From an uncultured Alistipes sp. (GTDB lineage Bacteria > Bacteroidota > Bacteroidia > Bacteroidales > Rikenellaceae), in assembly GCA_900550925.1 (NCBI GenBank), contig URTU01000084.1, positions 1-7,929 on the forward strand: a stretch of 7,929 bases of DNA. The letters are read 5' to 3'. A program made the position numbers and the translations under genes. Under the pieces are notes generated by a model. The model had not been told where the DNA came from. It ran no database searches and saw only the letters and a program-made list of their open reading frames with translations. Shown here in pieces: positions 1-6,355 of this stretch. Position 1 is the stretch's first letter, and each line of letters opens with the position of its first letter.

Positions 1-489
1 AGCCGGTATTTCGAAGAGGGCGGCTCGGAGCGTCTCTCGTCGCTCAACCTGGGAATAGCCATGCACCGGATATTCGAACAGGCCTCCGACCTGCAGGCCG
101 TACACGATGCCATCGACGACATGCGCCGAAACTCACGCTTCTCACAGCAGGAGGCCGCGGTCCTCACCTCGATGATCGACAAGGCGATGCAGAACCCCGT
201 AATCGAAGAGTGGTTCCGCAGCGGGTATTGGGATTCGGTGCGGAACGAGGCAGGAATAATCATGCCCGGAAGCGGGATATACCGCCCCGACCGTGTAATG
301 ACCCGCGGCCGGCGGGCTGTAATCGTCGACTACAAGTTCGGCATGAACCAGAAGAACGAACACTTCAGGCAGGTCGAACGCTATGCCGGACTGCTCAGAG
401 AGATGGGATACCGGCAGGTCGAAGGGTGGTTGTGGTACATAGCACTCGACCGTCTGGTACGTGTCGAGGAGGCAATGCCCGAAGCGTGA
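1..489 (+). CDS. C-terminal nuclease domain of an AddA/UvrD-type helicase-nuclease (5' partial)
   Basis: The frame is open from base 1, so the gene begins upstream; 162 residues are visible. They form a RecB-like PD-(D/E)XK nuclease domain, as found at the C-terminus of AddA/RecB double-strand-break repair helicases. The motifs appear in family order (fragment numbering): motif I His in GIAMHRIFE (H22), the acidic RPDRV motif (D97), VIVDYKFG with D110 and K112, and the helix motif QVERY (Q124-x3-Y128, the QxxxY of RecB nucleases). D97, D110 and K112 would bind the metal and cut DNA ends during recombinational repair. The ATG at 61 is not the true start, because motif I begins before it and the frame continues upstream. 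The helicase part lies outside the window, so AddA cannot be separated from a solo UvrD-nuclease protein. There is no sign of decay. Confidence 0.85.
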   Translation, partial: SRYFEEGGSERLSSLNLGIAMHRIFEQASDLQAVHDAIDDMRRNSRFSQQEAAVLTSMIDKAMQNPVIEEWFRSGYWDSVRNEAGIIMPGSGIYRPDRVMTRGRRAVIVDYKFGMNQKNEHFRQVERYAGLLREMGYRQVEGWLWYIALDRLVRVEEAMPEA

Positions 490-748
490 CAAGCCCCTCC
501 GGCGATCTACTGCCCCCAGACCTCTTTTACCAAATAACATTTGCCGCCGACACATCCAGCCATGCCCGCGTCGATCCAGCGCCACATGGCAATCAACCGT
601 CAGAACTTTCCCTCGCATATCTGCTGGGACAAATCACGGCAAATATTCACAACGTATGTCTGCAGATACCCCGCTCACCCGACATCCGCCCCCCCCATCG
701 CAACCGATGGCAAGCCTCCGAAAACCACCATGAACACCAAAAAGTTTC
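490..748. other. Gene-free spacer with weak inverted repeats
   Basis: No convincing gene is seen between the nuclease stop and the next promoter. Open frames here encode low-complexity, Pro/His/Arg-rich peptides with no recognisable domain. Three inverted repeats are present: ATTTGCCG (539-546) with CGGCAAAT (637-644); GCCATG (559-564) with CATGGC (585-590), nested inside the first; and CCATCG (695-700) with CGATGG (705-710) around a CAAC loop. None is followed by a T-run, so no terminator for the upstream gene can be named. A run of eight C lies at 689-696. Confidence 0.5.
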
Positions 749-779
749 TTTGAATTGTCCGACTAAAAATATAATTTTG
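749..779 (+). promoter_or_regulatory. Bacteroidota-type promoter for the DUF486 gene
   Basis: TTTG at 749-752 and TAATTTTG at 772-779 are separated by exactly 19 bases, matching the primary sigma-factor consensus of Bacteroidota (TTTG, 19-21 bases, TAnnTTTG). Transcription would start near 786, leaving a leader of about 26 bases before the ATG at 812. Confidence 0.75.
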
Positions 780-811
780 CGGCCGTTTAACCGCTTAACC
801 AATCATTCACG

Positions 812-1180
812 ATGAAAGGTCTGATTACAATCGGGTTGCTCGTACTCTCCAACATCTTCATGACAATGGCCTGGTACGGCCATCTCAAATTCAGCCAGAT
901 GAAGGGCTTCGACAAACTCGGACTCGTCGCTGTCGTACTGATCAGCTGGGGCATAGCCCTGTTCGAATACTTCTGCCAGGTCCCCGCAAACCGTATCGGA
1001 TTCCGCGGAAACGGCGGCCCGTTCTCACTGGTCGAACTCAAAGTGATTCAGGAGGTTGTATCACTCACCGTATTTACACTCTTCGTAGTACTCGTGTTCC
1101 GCACCGAAACCCTCCGCTGGAATCATGCCGTCGGATTCCTCTTCCTGATCTGCGCCGTCTACTTCATTTTCAAACACTGA
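812..1180 (+). CDS. DUF486 / DMT-type small membrane protein
   Basis: This 122-residue protein has four hydrophobic segments, at about residues 4-22, 36-54, 76-96 and 103-120, and so is an inner-membrane protein with four helices. Its length and the signature between helices 2 and 3 (FEYFCQVPANRIGF, residues 51-64), together with NIFMTMAWYGHL in helix 1, match the DUF486 family, which is classed with the drug/metabolite transporter superfamily. Four-helix members of that superfamily usually act as dimers; no substrate is established for this family, so none is named. The start at 812 lies just downstream of a good promoter and begins directly with helix 1. The gene appears to be transcribed alone, since another promoter lies before the next gene. 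Confidence 0.82.
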   Translation: MKGLITIGLLVLSNIFMTMAWYGHLKFSQMKGFDKLGLVAVVLISWGIALFEYFCQVPANRIGFRGNGGPFSLVELKVIQEVVSLTVFTLFVVLVFRTETLRWNHAVGFLFLICAVYFIFKH

Positions 1181-1274
1181 CGCCGCAACGATCAAACGCC
1201 CCCGCTCAACCGTCGCATACCCCGTCCGACAACTGCAACTCATCGTTATTCCGAAAACCGATATCCCCACACGG

Positions 1275-1314
1275 TAAGACGATGAATAATAAAAGCAATT
1301 TTTTTGTCGTCTTA
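1275..1314. promoter_or_regulatory. Inverted repeat over the -33 region (candidate operator)
   Basis: TAAGACGA (1275-1282) is repeated in perfect inverted form as TCGTCTTA (1307-1314), with 24 bases between. Allowing two G-T pairs, the pairing extends to 12 positions (1275-1286 with 1303-1314). The right arm covers the -33 TTTG and the first bases of the promoter spacer, a typical position for a repressor site. No regulator is encoded nearby to assign to it. The T-run lies inside the structure, not after it, so it is not a terminator. Confidence 0.4.
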
Positions 1315-1333
1315 TGCGCTTTTTGTATATTTG
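1303..1333 (+). promoter_or_regulatory. Bacteroidota-type promoter for the purF-like/nagB unit
   Basis: TTTG at 1303-1306, a 19-base spacer and TATATTTG at 1326-1333 match the Bacteroidota consensus exactly. Transcription would start around 1340, about 23 bases before the ATG at 1363. No further promoter of this form is seen before the terminator after nagB, so this promoter probably serves all three genes. Confidence 0.8.
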
Positions 1334-1362
1334 TAGTCGATTTTTGATATGTTATCACCACT

Positions 1363-3237
1363 ATGAGTGACGCTATAAAACACGAATGCGGAATTGTCCT
1401 GATCAGGCTTCTCAAACCCATCTCGTACTATAAAGCCAAATACGGAACCCCCCTGTACGGATTGAACAAACTCTATCTGATGATGGAGAAGCAGCACAAC
1501 CGCGGTCAGGAAGGTGCCGGACTGGCCTGCATAAACATGACCGCCGACCCCGGAAACGAATACATCTTCCGCGAACGGGCCCTCGGAAGCGGCGCCATCG
1601 GCGAATGCTTCTCGGCCGTAAACCGCGCAATTGCCGAAGGCCGTGCCGCCGGACATCCCGACGAACAACTTCCGTTTATCGGCGAATGCTACATCGGCCA
1701 CCTGCGTTACAGCACAACCGGCCGCAGCGGCCTCTCCTATGTGCACCCGTTCCTGCGCCGGAACAACTGGCGAAGCCGGAATCTCGTCCTGGCCGGGAAC
1801 TTCAACCTGACAAATGTCGAAGAGGTTTTCCAACACGTCGTGGCAATGGGCCAGCACCCGCGTCACAATGCCGATACATTCATCATGCTCGAACAGCTCG
1901 GATACCTGCTCGACAAACAGGTCGAAGCTCTCCAGCACCGGTTCGCCCAACAAGGCTACAAAGGCGCCGAACTCAATGCCAAGGTCGAAGAACAGCTCGA
2001 CATCGAATCGATCATCCGCGAAGCTTCCAAGATCTGGGACGGCGGTTTCGCAATCGTCGGAATGACCGGCAGCGGCGACAGTTTCGTCTTCCGCGACCGA
2101 TGGGGCATCCGGCCCGCCCACTACTACATCGATGACGAAGTAGCCGTGGTCGCCTCCGAACGCGCCGTAATCCAGACCGTCATGAATGTCACCACGGACA
2201 AGGTAAAAGAGGTGGAACCCGGCCAAAGCATCGTCATAAAACGCGACGGCGGAATCGCTATCCGACAGATCCTCGATGCCCCCAATCCGCGGCCATGCTC
2301 ATTCGAACGAATCTACTTCTCGCGAGGCAGCGATGCCGACATCTACCGCGAACGAAAGGCCCTCGGACGACTGTTGTGCAATCAGATTCTCGATACCGTA
2401 GACCATGACCTCGACCATACCGTATTCTCATTCATCCCAAATACGGCCGAAGTCGCATATTACGGCATGATGGAGGGGATGAACGACTATCTCAACCGTA
2501 AAAAGGCCGAACGTATCGAGGCTCTCGGGCAGTGCCCTTCGGTCGCGCAGATCGAGGAGATCCTCAACCATCGTGTCCGCACCGAAAAACTCGCCATCAA
2601 GGATATCAAACTCCGGACATTCATAGCCGAGGGCGCCAGCCGGAACGACCTGGCCGCACACGTCTACGACATCACATACAACACCATAACCCCGAAAGAG
2701 GATTCGATTGCCGTCATCGACGACTCGATTGTCCGCGGCACCACCCTCAAACGAAGCATCGTCGAGATACTGAGCCGCCTCGACCCGAAACAGATCGTCG
2801 TCATTTCGTCGTCGCCGCAGATCCGGTACCCCGACTGCTACGGAATAGACATGTCGCGCATGAGCGAATTCATCGCCTTCAATGCCGCCGTATCGCTCAT
2901 CCGCGAACGAGGCATGGAGCAGCTCCTGCAAAAGACATACGAGCAGTGCAAACGTCAGAATGCTCTGCCCACAGACCAGATCCGTAACAGCGTCAAGATG
3001 ATATACGAACCCTTCTCCTACCAGGAGATCTCGGACCGTATCGCACAGATGGTTACCCCCGACAGCTGCCGGTGTCCGGTCAAGGTCGTCTACCAGACCA
3101 TCGAGAACCTCCATCGCGCCTGTCCCAAAAACAACGGCGACTGGTACTTCTCGGGCGACTACCCCACTCCGGGCGGGAACAAGTTCGTAAACCGCGCCTT
3201 CATCAACTACTACGAGGGTGCAACCGATAAAAGATAA
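1363..3237 (+). CDS. purF: PurF-type amidophosphoribosyltransferase, long Bacteroidota form
   Basis: The 624-residue protein has the two PurF domains. The N-terminal glutamine amidotransferase domain has Cys9 after a short propeptide, as the probable nucleophile, then HNRGQEGAG (45-53) and GHLRYSTTG (112-120). The C-terminal phosphoribosyltransferase domain has CSFERIYFSRG from 312, the PRPP loop VIDDSIVRGTT (451-461) and YGIDMS (493-498). The expected reaction is glutamine plus PRPP to phosphoribosylamine, the first step of purine synthesis. It is about 120 residues longer than E. coli PurF; part of this is an insertion around 374-414. The usual NGNLTN motif reads NFNLTN (146-151), so Phe147 stands where oxyanion-hole Gly is normal. 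I recall the same long form in other Bacteroidota, so it may be a paralogue beside a standard purF; the symbol denotes the family. It lies 31 bases before the NagB/PIG-L fusion gene and is probably cotranscribed with it. Confidence 0.85.
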   Translation: MSDAIKHECGIVLIRLLKPISYYKAKYGTPLYGLNKLYLMMEKQHNRGQEGAGLACINMTADPGNEYIFRERALGSGAIGECFSAVNRAIAEGRAAGHPDEQLPFIGECYIGHLRYSTTGRSGLSYVHPFLRRNNWRSRNLVLAGNFNLTNVEEVFQHVVAMGQHPRHNADTFIMLEQLGYLLDKQVEALQHRFAQQGYKGAELNAKVEEQLDIESIIREASKIWDGGFAIVGMTGSGDSFVFRDRWGIRPAHYYIDDEVAVVASERAVIQTVMNVTTDKVKEVEPGQSIVIKRDGGIAIRQILDAPNPRPCSFERIYFSRGSDADIYRERKALGRLLCNQILDTVDHDLDHTVFSFIPNTAEVAYYGMMEGMNDYLNRKKAERIEALGQCPSVAQIEEILNHRVRTEKLAIKDIKLRTFIAEGASRNDLAAHVYDITYNTITPKEDSIAVIDDSIVRGTTLKRSIVEILSRLDPKQIVVISSSPQIRYPDCYGIDMSRMSEFIAFNAAVSLIRERGMEQLLQKTYEQCKRQNALPTDQIRNSVKMIYEPFSYQEISDRIAQMVTPDSCRCPVKVVYQTIENLHRACPKNNGDWYFSGDYPTPGGNKFVNRAFINYYEGATDKR

Positions 3238-3268
3238 GAAATACTAATCAAACAATAGCAAACCGACT

Positions 3269-5197
3269 ATGCAAGGGAATTACAAACTCAAAAAGGAAGG
3301 CGGCCTGATCTCCGGAGCAGAGCCCATGGATATCATCCGCCGTTACGAAAGCATCAACACCAACATATTCGAGACCGAATATGAAGGAGCTTCGTACGTT
3401 GCAGACAAGGTCATCTCGGCCATCAAGGCCAAAAACGCCCGCGGCGAAAAATTCGTACTCGGACTGACAACCGGCCGCTCCCCGATGGGAATCTACGGCA
3501 AACTGGTCGAAAAGTGCCAGAACGGTGAAATCAGTTTCGCAAACGTCATCGTCTTCAGCCTCGATGAATTCTACCCCATCTCGAAGGAGGAGCGCCAGAG
3601 CCGCAACTACCGTATACATGAGGACTTCCTGAACCACATCGACATCAAGCCCGAAAACATCTTCATGCCCGACGCTACGCTCGGCGTAGACAAGGTGTCG
3701 CAGTTCTGCCGCGACTACGAGGCCAAAATCGAAGCTGTCGGAGGCATCGACCTGATGCTCCTCGGCGTCGGCTCAAAAGGACAGCTCGGTTTTAACGAAC
3801 CCGGTTCGTACTTCAATACCAAAACCCGTCTGGTCGCTCTCAGCAATGACAGCATCAAGGCTCAGGCTTCGAACTTCTCCGGTGTCGAAAACGTTCCCAC
3901 GAAGGCCATCACGATGGGTATGGATACCATCTTCCAGGCCAAACAGATAATCCTGATCGCCTGGGGCGAGGACAAGAGCCAGATCATTGCCCGAATCATC
4001 GAAGGCGAAATCTCGACCATGTTCCCCGCAACATACCTGCAGATGCACAAGAACATCGAGGCCGTAATCGATGCCGATGCCGCCGAGGAGTTGACCCGCG
4101 TCAAGACCCCGTGGCTGGTCGGAACCTGCGACTGGACCCCCAAATTCATCCGCAAGGCCGTCGTATGGCTCTGCATGAAGGTCGAAAAACCGATCCTCAA
4201 ACTTACATACAAGGATTACGTCGACAACTCGCTCGGACAGCTGCTCGAGGCTCAGGGCTCGTTTGACTCGATCAACATCAAGGTCTTCAACGACCTGCAG
4301 CACACCATCTCCGGCTGGCCGGGAGGCAAACCCAATGCCGACGACTCGACCCGTCCGGAACGTGCAAACCCGTTCCCCAAACGCGTGATCATCTTCTCGC
4401 CCCACCCCGACGATGACGTCATCTCGATGGGCGGTACCTTCATGCGCCTGGTTGACCAGGGTCACGACGTGCACGTGGCGTACGAGACCTCGGGCAACGT
4501 GGCCGTTCACGACGACGTGATACTGCAGTTCCTCGATACAGCCCGCCAGATGGGATTCGAAGACCGTGTAGACGAGGTCCGCAAGATCATCGCCTCGAAG
4601 AAGAAGGGCGATCCCGAACCCCGCCCGCTGCTCAACCTCAAGGGCTCGATGCGTCGCGGCGAGGCACGCGGTGCATGCTCCGTATTCGGCGTAAAGGAGC
4701 AGAACATCCACTTCCTCAACCTCCCGTTCTACGAGTCGGGCGGCATCAAGAAGAACCCGATGGGTCAGGCCGATATCGATATCATCGTCAAACTGCTGCG
4801 CGAGGTAAAACCTCACCAGATCTTCGCTGCCGGTGACCTCGCCGACCCGCACGGTACACACCGCGTTTGTATCGAGGCCGTTCTCGGTGCTATCGAGATC
4901 GTCAAGAACGACGACTGGATGAAGGATTGCCGCATGTGGCTCTACCGCGGTGCCTGGATGGAGTGGGGTCTCGACATGGTCGACATGGCAGTGCCCCTCA
5001 GCCCCGACGAGGTGATCAAGAAACGCCACGCAATCTACCGCCACCTCTCGCAGAAGGATATCATGCCCTTCCCGGGCGAGGACCCGCGCGAGTTCTGGCA
5101 GCGTGCCGAAGACCGCAACCGCCATACCGCCGTCCTGTACGACAAGCTCGGAATGGCTGAATACCAGGCAATGGAGGTATTCGTACGGCTCTTCTAA
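3269..5197 (+). CDS. NagB-like domain fused to PIG-L/LmbE deacetylase
   Basis: This 642-residue cytoplasmic protein has two domains. Residues about 27-275 align with glucosamine-6-phosphate deaminase: LTTGRSP, FSLDEFYP (D99), GVGSKGQLGFNEP (166-178) and K236. Residues about 371-600 are a PIG-L/LmbE deacetylase with FSPHPDDDV (H379, D381, D382) and DPHGTHR (H528, H531), the usual zinc ligands and general base. PIG-L enzymes remove acetyl groups from N-acetylglucosamine moieties. Residues about 280-370 are a linker containing SGWPGGKPNADD. The NagB-like half lacks residues needed for deamination: E. coli D141, H143 and R172 correspond to K170, Q172 and S201, while D72, E148 and K208 are kept as D99, E177 and K236. 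Databases usually call such proteins glucosamine-6-phosphate deaminase; I infer a deacetylase with a binding or scaffold domain. The start at 3269 leaves 31 bases after the upstream stop; Met20 (3326) is an alternative. Confidence 0.88.
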   Translation: MQGNYKLKKEGGLISGAEPMDIIRRYESINTNIFETEYEGASYVADKVISAIKAKNARGEKFVLGLTTGRSPMGIYGKLVEKCQNGEISFANVIVFSLDEFYPISKEERQSRNYRIHEDFLNHIDIKPENIFMPDATLGVDKVSQFCRDYEAKIEAVGGIDLMLLGVGSKGQLGFNEPGSYFNTKTRLVALSNDSIKAQASNFSGVENVPTKAITMGMDTIFQAKQIILIAWGEDKSQIIARIIEGEISTMFPATYLQMHKNIEAVIDADAAEELTRVKTPWLVGTCDWTPKFIRKAVVWLCMKVEKPILKLTYKDYVDNSLGQLLEAQGSFDSINIKVFNDLQHTISGWPGGKPNADDSTRPERANPFPKRVIIFSPHPDDDVISMGGTFMRLVDQGHDVHVAYETSGNVAVHDDVILQFLDTARQMGFEDRVDEVRKIIASKKKGDPEPRPLLNLKGSMRRGEARGACSVFGVKEQNIHFLNLPFYESGGIKKNPMGQADIDIIVKLLREVKPHQIFAAGDLADPHGTHRVCIEAVLGAIEIVKNDDWMKDCRMWLYRGAWMEWGLDMVDMAVPLSPDEVIKKRHAIYRHLSQKDIMPFPGEDPREFWQRAEDRNRHTAVLYDKLGMAEYQAMEVFVRLF

Positions 5198-5209
5198 AAA
5201 CATATGGAC

Positions 5210-5237
5210 ATGCGGGCGGGGTCGCTCCCGCCCGCAT
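5210..5237 (+). repeat. GC-rich stem-loop between the fusion gene and nagB
   Basis: ATGCGGGCGGG (5210-5220) pairs perfectly with CCCGCCCGCAT (5227-5237) around the six-base loop GTCGCT. The 11-bp stem contains nine G-C pairs. It begins 13 bases after the stop codon and ends 34 bases before the nagB ATG. No T-run follows, so it should not end transcription efficiently alone. It could shield the upstream message from 3' decay or mark an mRNA processing point that sets the ratio of the two products. Confidence 0.7.
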
Positions 5238-5271
5238 CCCTCAAACAGGTAAAACATAAAAACAGATAGAT

Positions 5272-6057
5272 ATGAGACTGATTATCGAAAACAATGCGGC
5301 TGACGTAGCAAAATGGGCAGCCAATCACATTGCCGAACGTATCAACAGCCACAAGGGTGACAAACCCTTCGTATTGGGATTGCCGACCGGCTCCACCCCG
5401 CTGGGAACATACAAGGAGCTGATCGCGATGAACAAGGCCGGAAAGGTCTCGTTCCGCAACGTCATCACCTTCAACATGGATGAATATGTCGGACTGCCTG
5501 AGGAGCATCCCGAAAGCTACCACTCGTTCATGTGGAACAACTTCTTCAAGCATGTCGACGTCAACCCCGACAACGTAAACATCCTCAACGGCAATGCCCC
5601 CGACCTCGAGCGCGAATGCGCCGAATATGAGGCACGTATCGAGGCTGCCGGCGGTATCGACCTGTTCATGGGCGGCGTCGGAAACGACGGACACATCGCT
5701 TTCAACGAGCCGTTCTCGTCGCTGCTCTCGCGCACCCGCGTCAAGACCCTGACCGAGGATACAATCATCACCAACGCCCGTTTCTTCAACGGCGACGTTA
5801 CGCTGGTTCCGAAGACTGCACTGACCGTCGGTGTCGGCACCGTACTTTCGAGCCGTGAGGTTATGATCCTCGCAACCGGCCACGCAAAGGCCCAGGCCGT
5901 AAAACAGGGCGTCGAAGGCGCTTACAGCCATGCATGGACCATTACCGGCCTGCAGGTTCACCCGAAGGGCGTGCTGGTTATCGACGATGCCGCCGCTCAG
6001 GAACTGAAGGTTTCGACCTACCGCTACTTCAAGGATATCGAGAAGGAGAACCTCTAA
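5272..6057 (+). CDS. nagB: Glucosamine-6-phosphate deaminase
   Basis: This 261-residue protein matches E. coli NagB almost end to end. It converts glucosamine 6-phosphate to fructose 6-phosphate and ammonia, feeding amino sugars into glycolysis; the enzyme is normally a cytoplasmic hexamer. All catalytic residues are present: D70 in FNMDEYVGL, and D139, H141 and E146 in GVGNDGHIAFNEP. Phosphate-binding R170 (NARFF) and K206 are kept. The allosteric N-acetylglucosamine-6-phosphate residues of E. coli (R158, K160, T161) are R156, K158 and T159, so activation by that ligand is plausible. The gene lies 74 bases after the degenerate fused paralogue, with a GC-rich hairpin between and no promoter seen, so it is probably the last gene of the unit. 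The leader before the ATG is A-rich without a Shine-Dalgarno sequence. Confidence 0.97.
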   Translation: MRLIIENNAADVAKWAANHIAERINSHKGDKPFVLGLPTGSTPLGTYKELIAMNKAGKVSFRNVITFNMDEYVGLPEEHPESYHSFMWNNFFKHVDVNPDNVNILNGNAPDLERECAEYEARIEAAGGIDLFMGGVGNDGHIAFNEPFSSLLSRTRVKTLTEDTIITNARFFNGDVTLVPKTALTVGVGTVLSSREVMILATGHAKAQAVKQGVEGAYSHAWTITGLQVHPKGVLVIDDAAAQELKVSTYRYFKDIEKENL

Positions 6058-6074
6058 CGGTTTTATCAGACAAC

Positions 6075-6122
6075 AGCCCGGTATGCAGAATCATTATTCC
6101 GCATACCGGGCTCCTTATTTTA
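6075..6122 (+). terminator. Intrinsic terminator after nagB
   Basis: AGCCCGGTATGC (6075-6086) pairs perfectly with GCATACCGGGCT (6101-6112) around a 14-base loop, followed by the T-rich tail CCTTATTTTA. It starts 18 bases after the nagB stop and would end the three-gene transcript. Confidence 0.88.
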
Positions 6123-6152
6123 TATGGTATTTCACCATACCGCCTTCGCGGT
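6123..6152. repeat. Two adjoining short hairpins of unknown role
   Basis: TATGGT (6123-6128) pairs with ACCATA (6134-6139), and directly afterwards CCGC (6140-6143) pairs with GCGG (6148-6151) around a CTTC loop. They lie between two strong terminator-type hairpins. The stems are short, so chance is possible. Confidence 0.3.
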
Positions 6153-6206
6153 CAGCTGGTTGCATCAACGGATTATATTGCTTTCTTTAATACTCAGTAT
6201 ATACCG

Positions 6207-6249
6207 AAACGGCACAGGGTTGCGATGGTTCGCAATCCTGTGCCGTTTT
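6207..6249. terminator. Long hairpin, probably bidirectional terminator between convergent genes
   Basis: AAACGGCACAGG (6207-6218) pairs with CCTGTGCCGTTT (6237-6248). Pairing continues inward (6219-6225 with 6230-6236, one G-T pair) to a TGGT loop, giving 19 paired positions. TTTT follows on the plus strand and TTT on the minus strand. It lies about 110 bases past the yebC stop and could end the yebC transcript or act as a second stop for read-through from nagB. Confidence 0.75.
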
Positions 6250-6329
6250 AATGTCATGCGGAGACTCAAGTGATGCCGCCGGCAACCGTTTCAAAGGCAC
6301 GTTCGGGAAGGAGTGCGGTATTCCGAAAG

Positions 6330-6350
6330 GTCTCCCCCCCCACCGGAGAC
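6330..6350 (-). terminator. Weak hairpin directly after yebC
   Basis: GTCTCC (6330-6335) pairs with GGAGAC (6345-6350) around a loop that includes most of a run of eight C. On the minus strand it starts six bases after the yebC stop and is followed by CTTTC, a poor T-run. It may be a weak terminator or a message-end structure. Confidence 0.3.
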
Positions 6351-6355
6351 TACTC

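Noticed and set aside
142..618. Minus-strand open frame over the nuclease domain and spacer
   Set aside because: It overlaps conserved nuclease motifs on the plus strand and has no recognisable domain.
1312..2226. Minus-strand open frame (304 codons) opposite the PurF-type gene and its promoter
   Set aside because: It crosses a clear promoter and lies antisense to a gene with recognised motifs; no domain is seen in it.
2296..3126. Iron-sulfur cluster in the PurF-type protein, as in B. subtilis PurF
   Set aside because: C312 and C492 fall near two ligand positions, but the C-terminal CxxC pair is missing: the segment before FSGDYPT has Tyr595 and only a distant C587. C569/C571 do not align.
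5210..5237. Reading the hairpin after the fusion gene as an intrinsic terminator
   Set aside because: No T-run follows the stem, and no promoter is seen between it and nagB, so nagB would be left without a transcript.
3773..5257. Long minus-strand open frame (494 codons) opposite the NagB/PIG-L fusion gene
   Set aside because: It is a shadow of GC-biased codon use in the well-supported plus-strand gene; its translation shows no domain.
6334..6341. Run of eight C (and another at 689-696) as a phase-variable tract
   Set aside because: Neither lies in a coding region or promoter spacer, so length change would have no clear effect.
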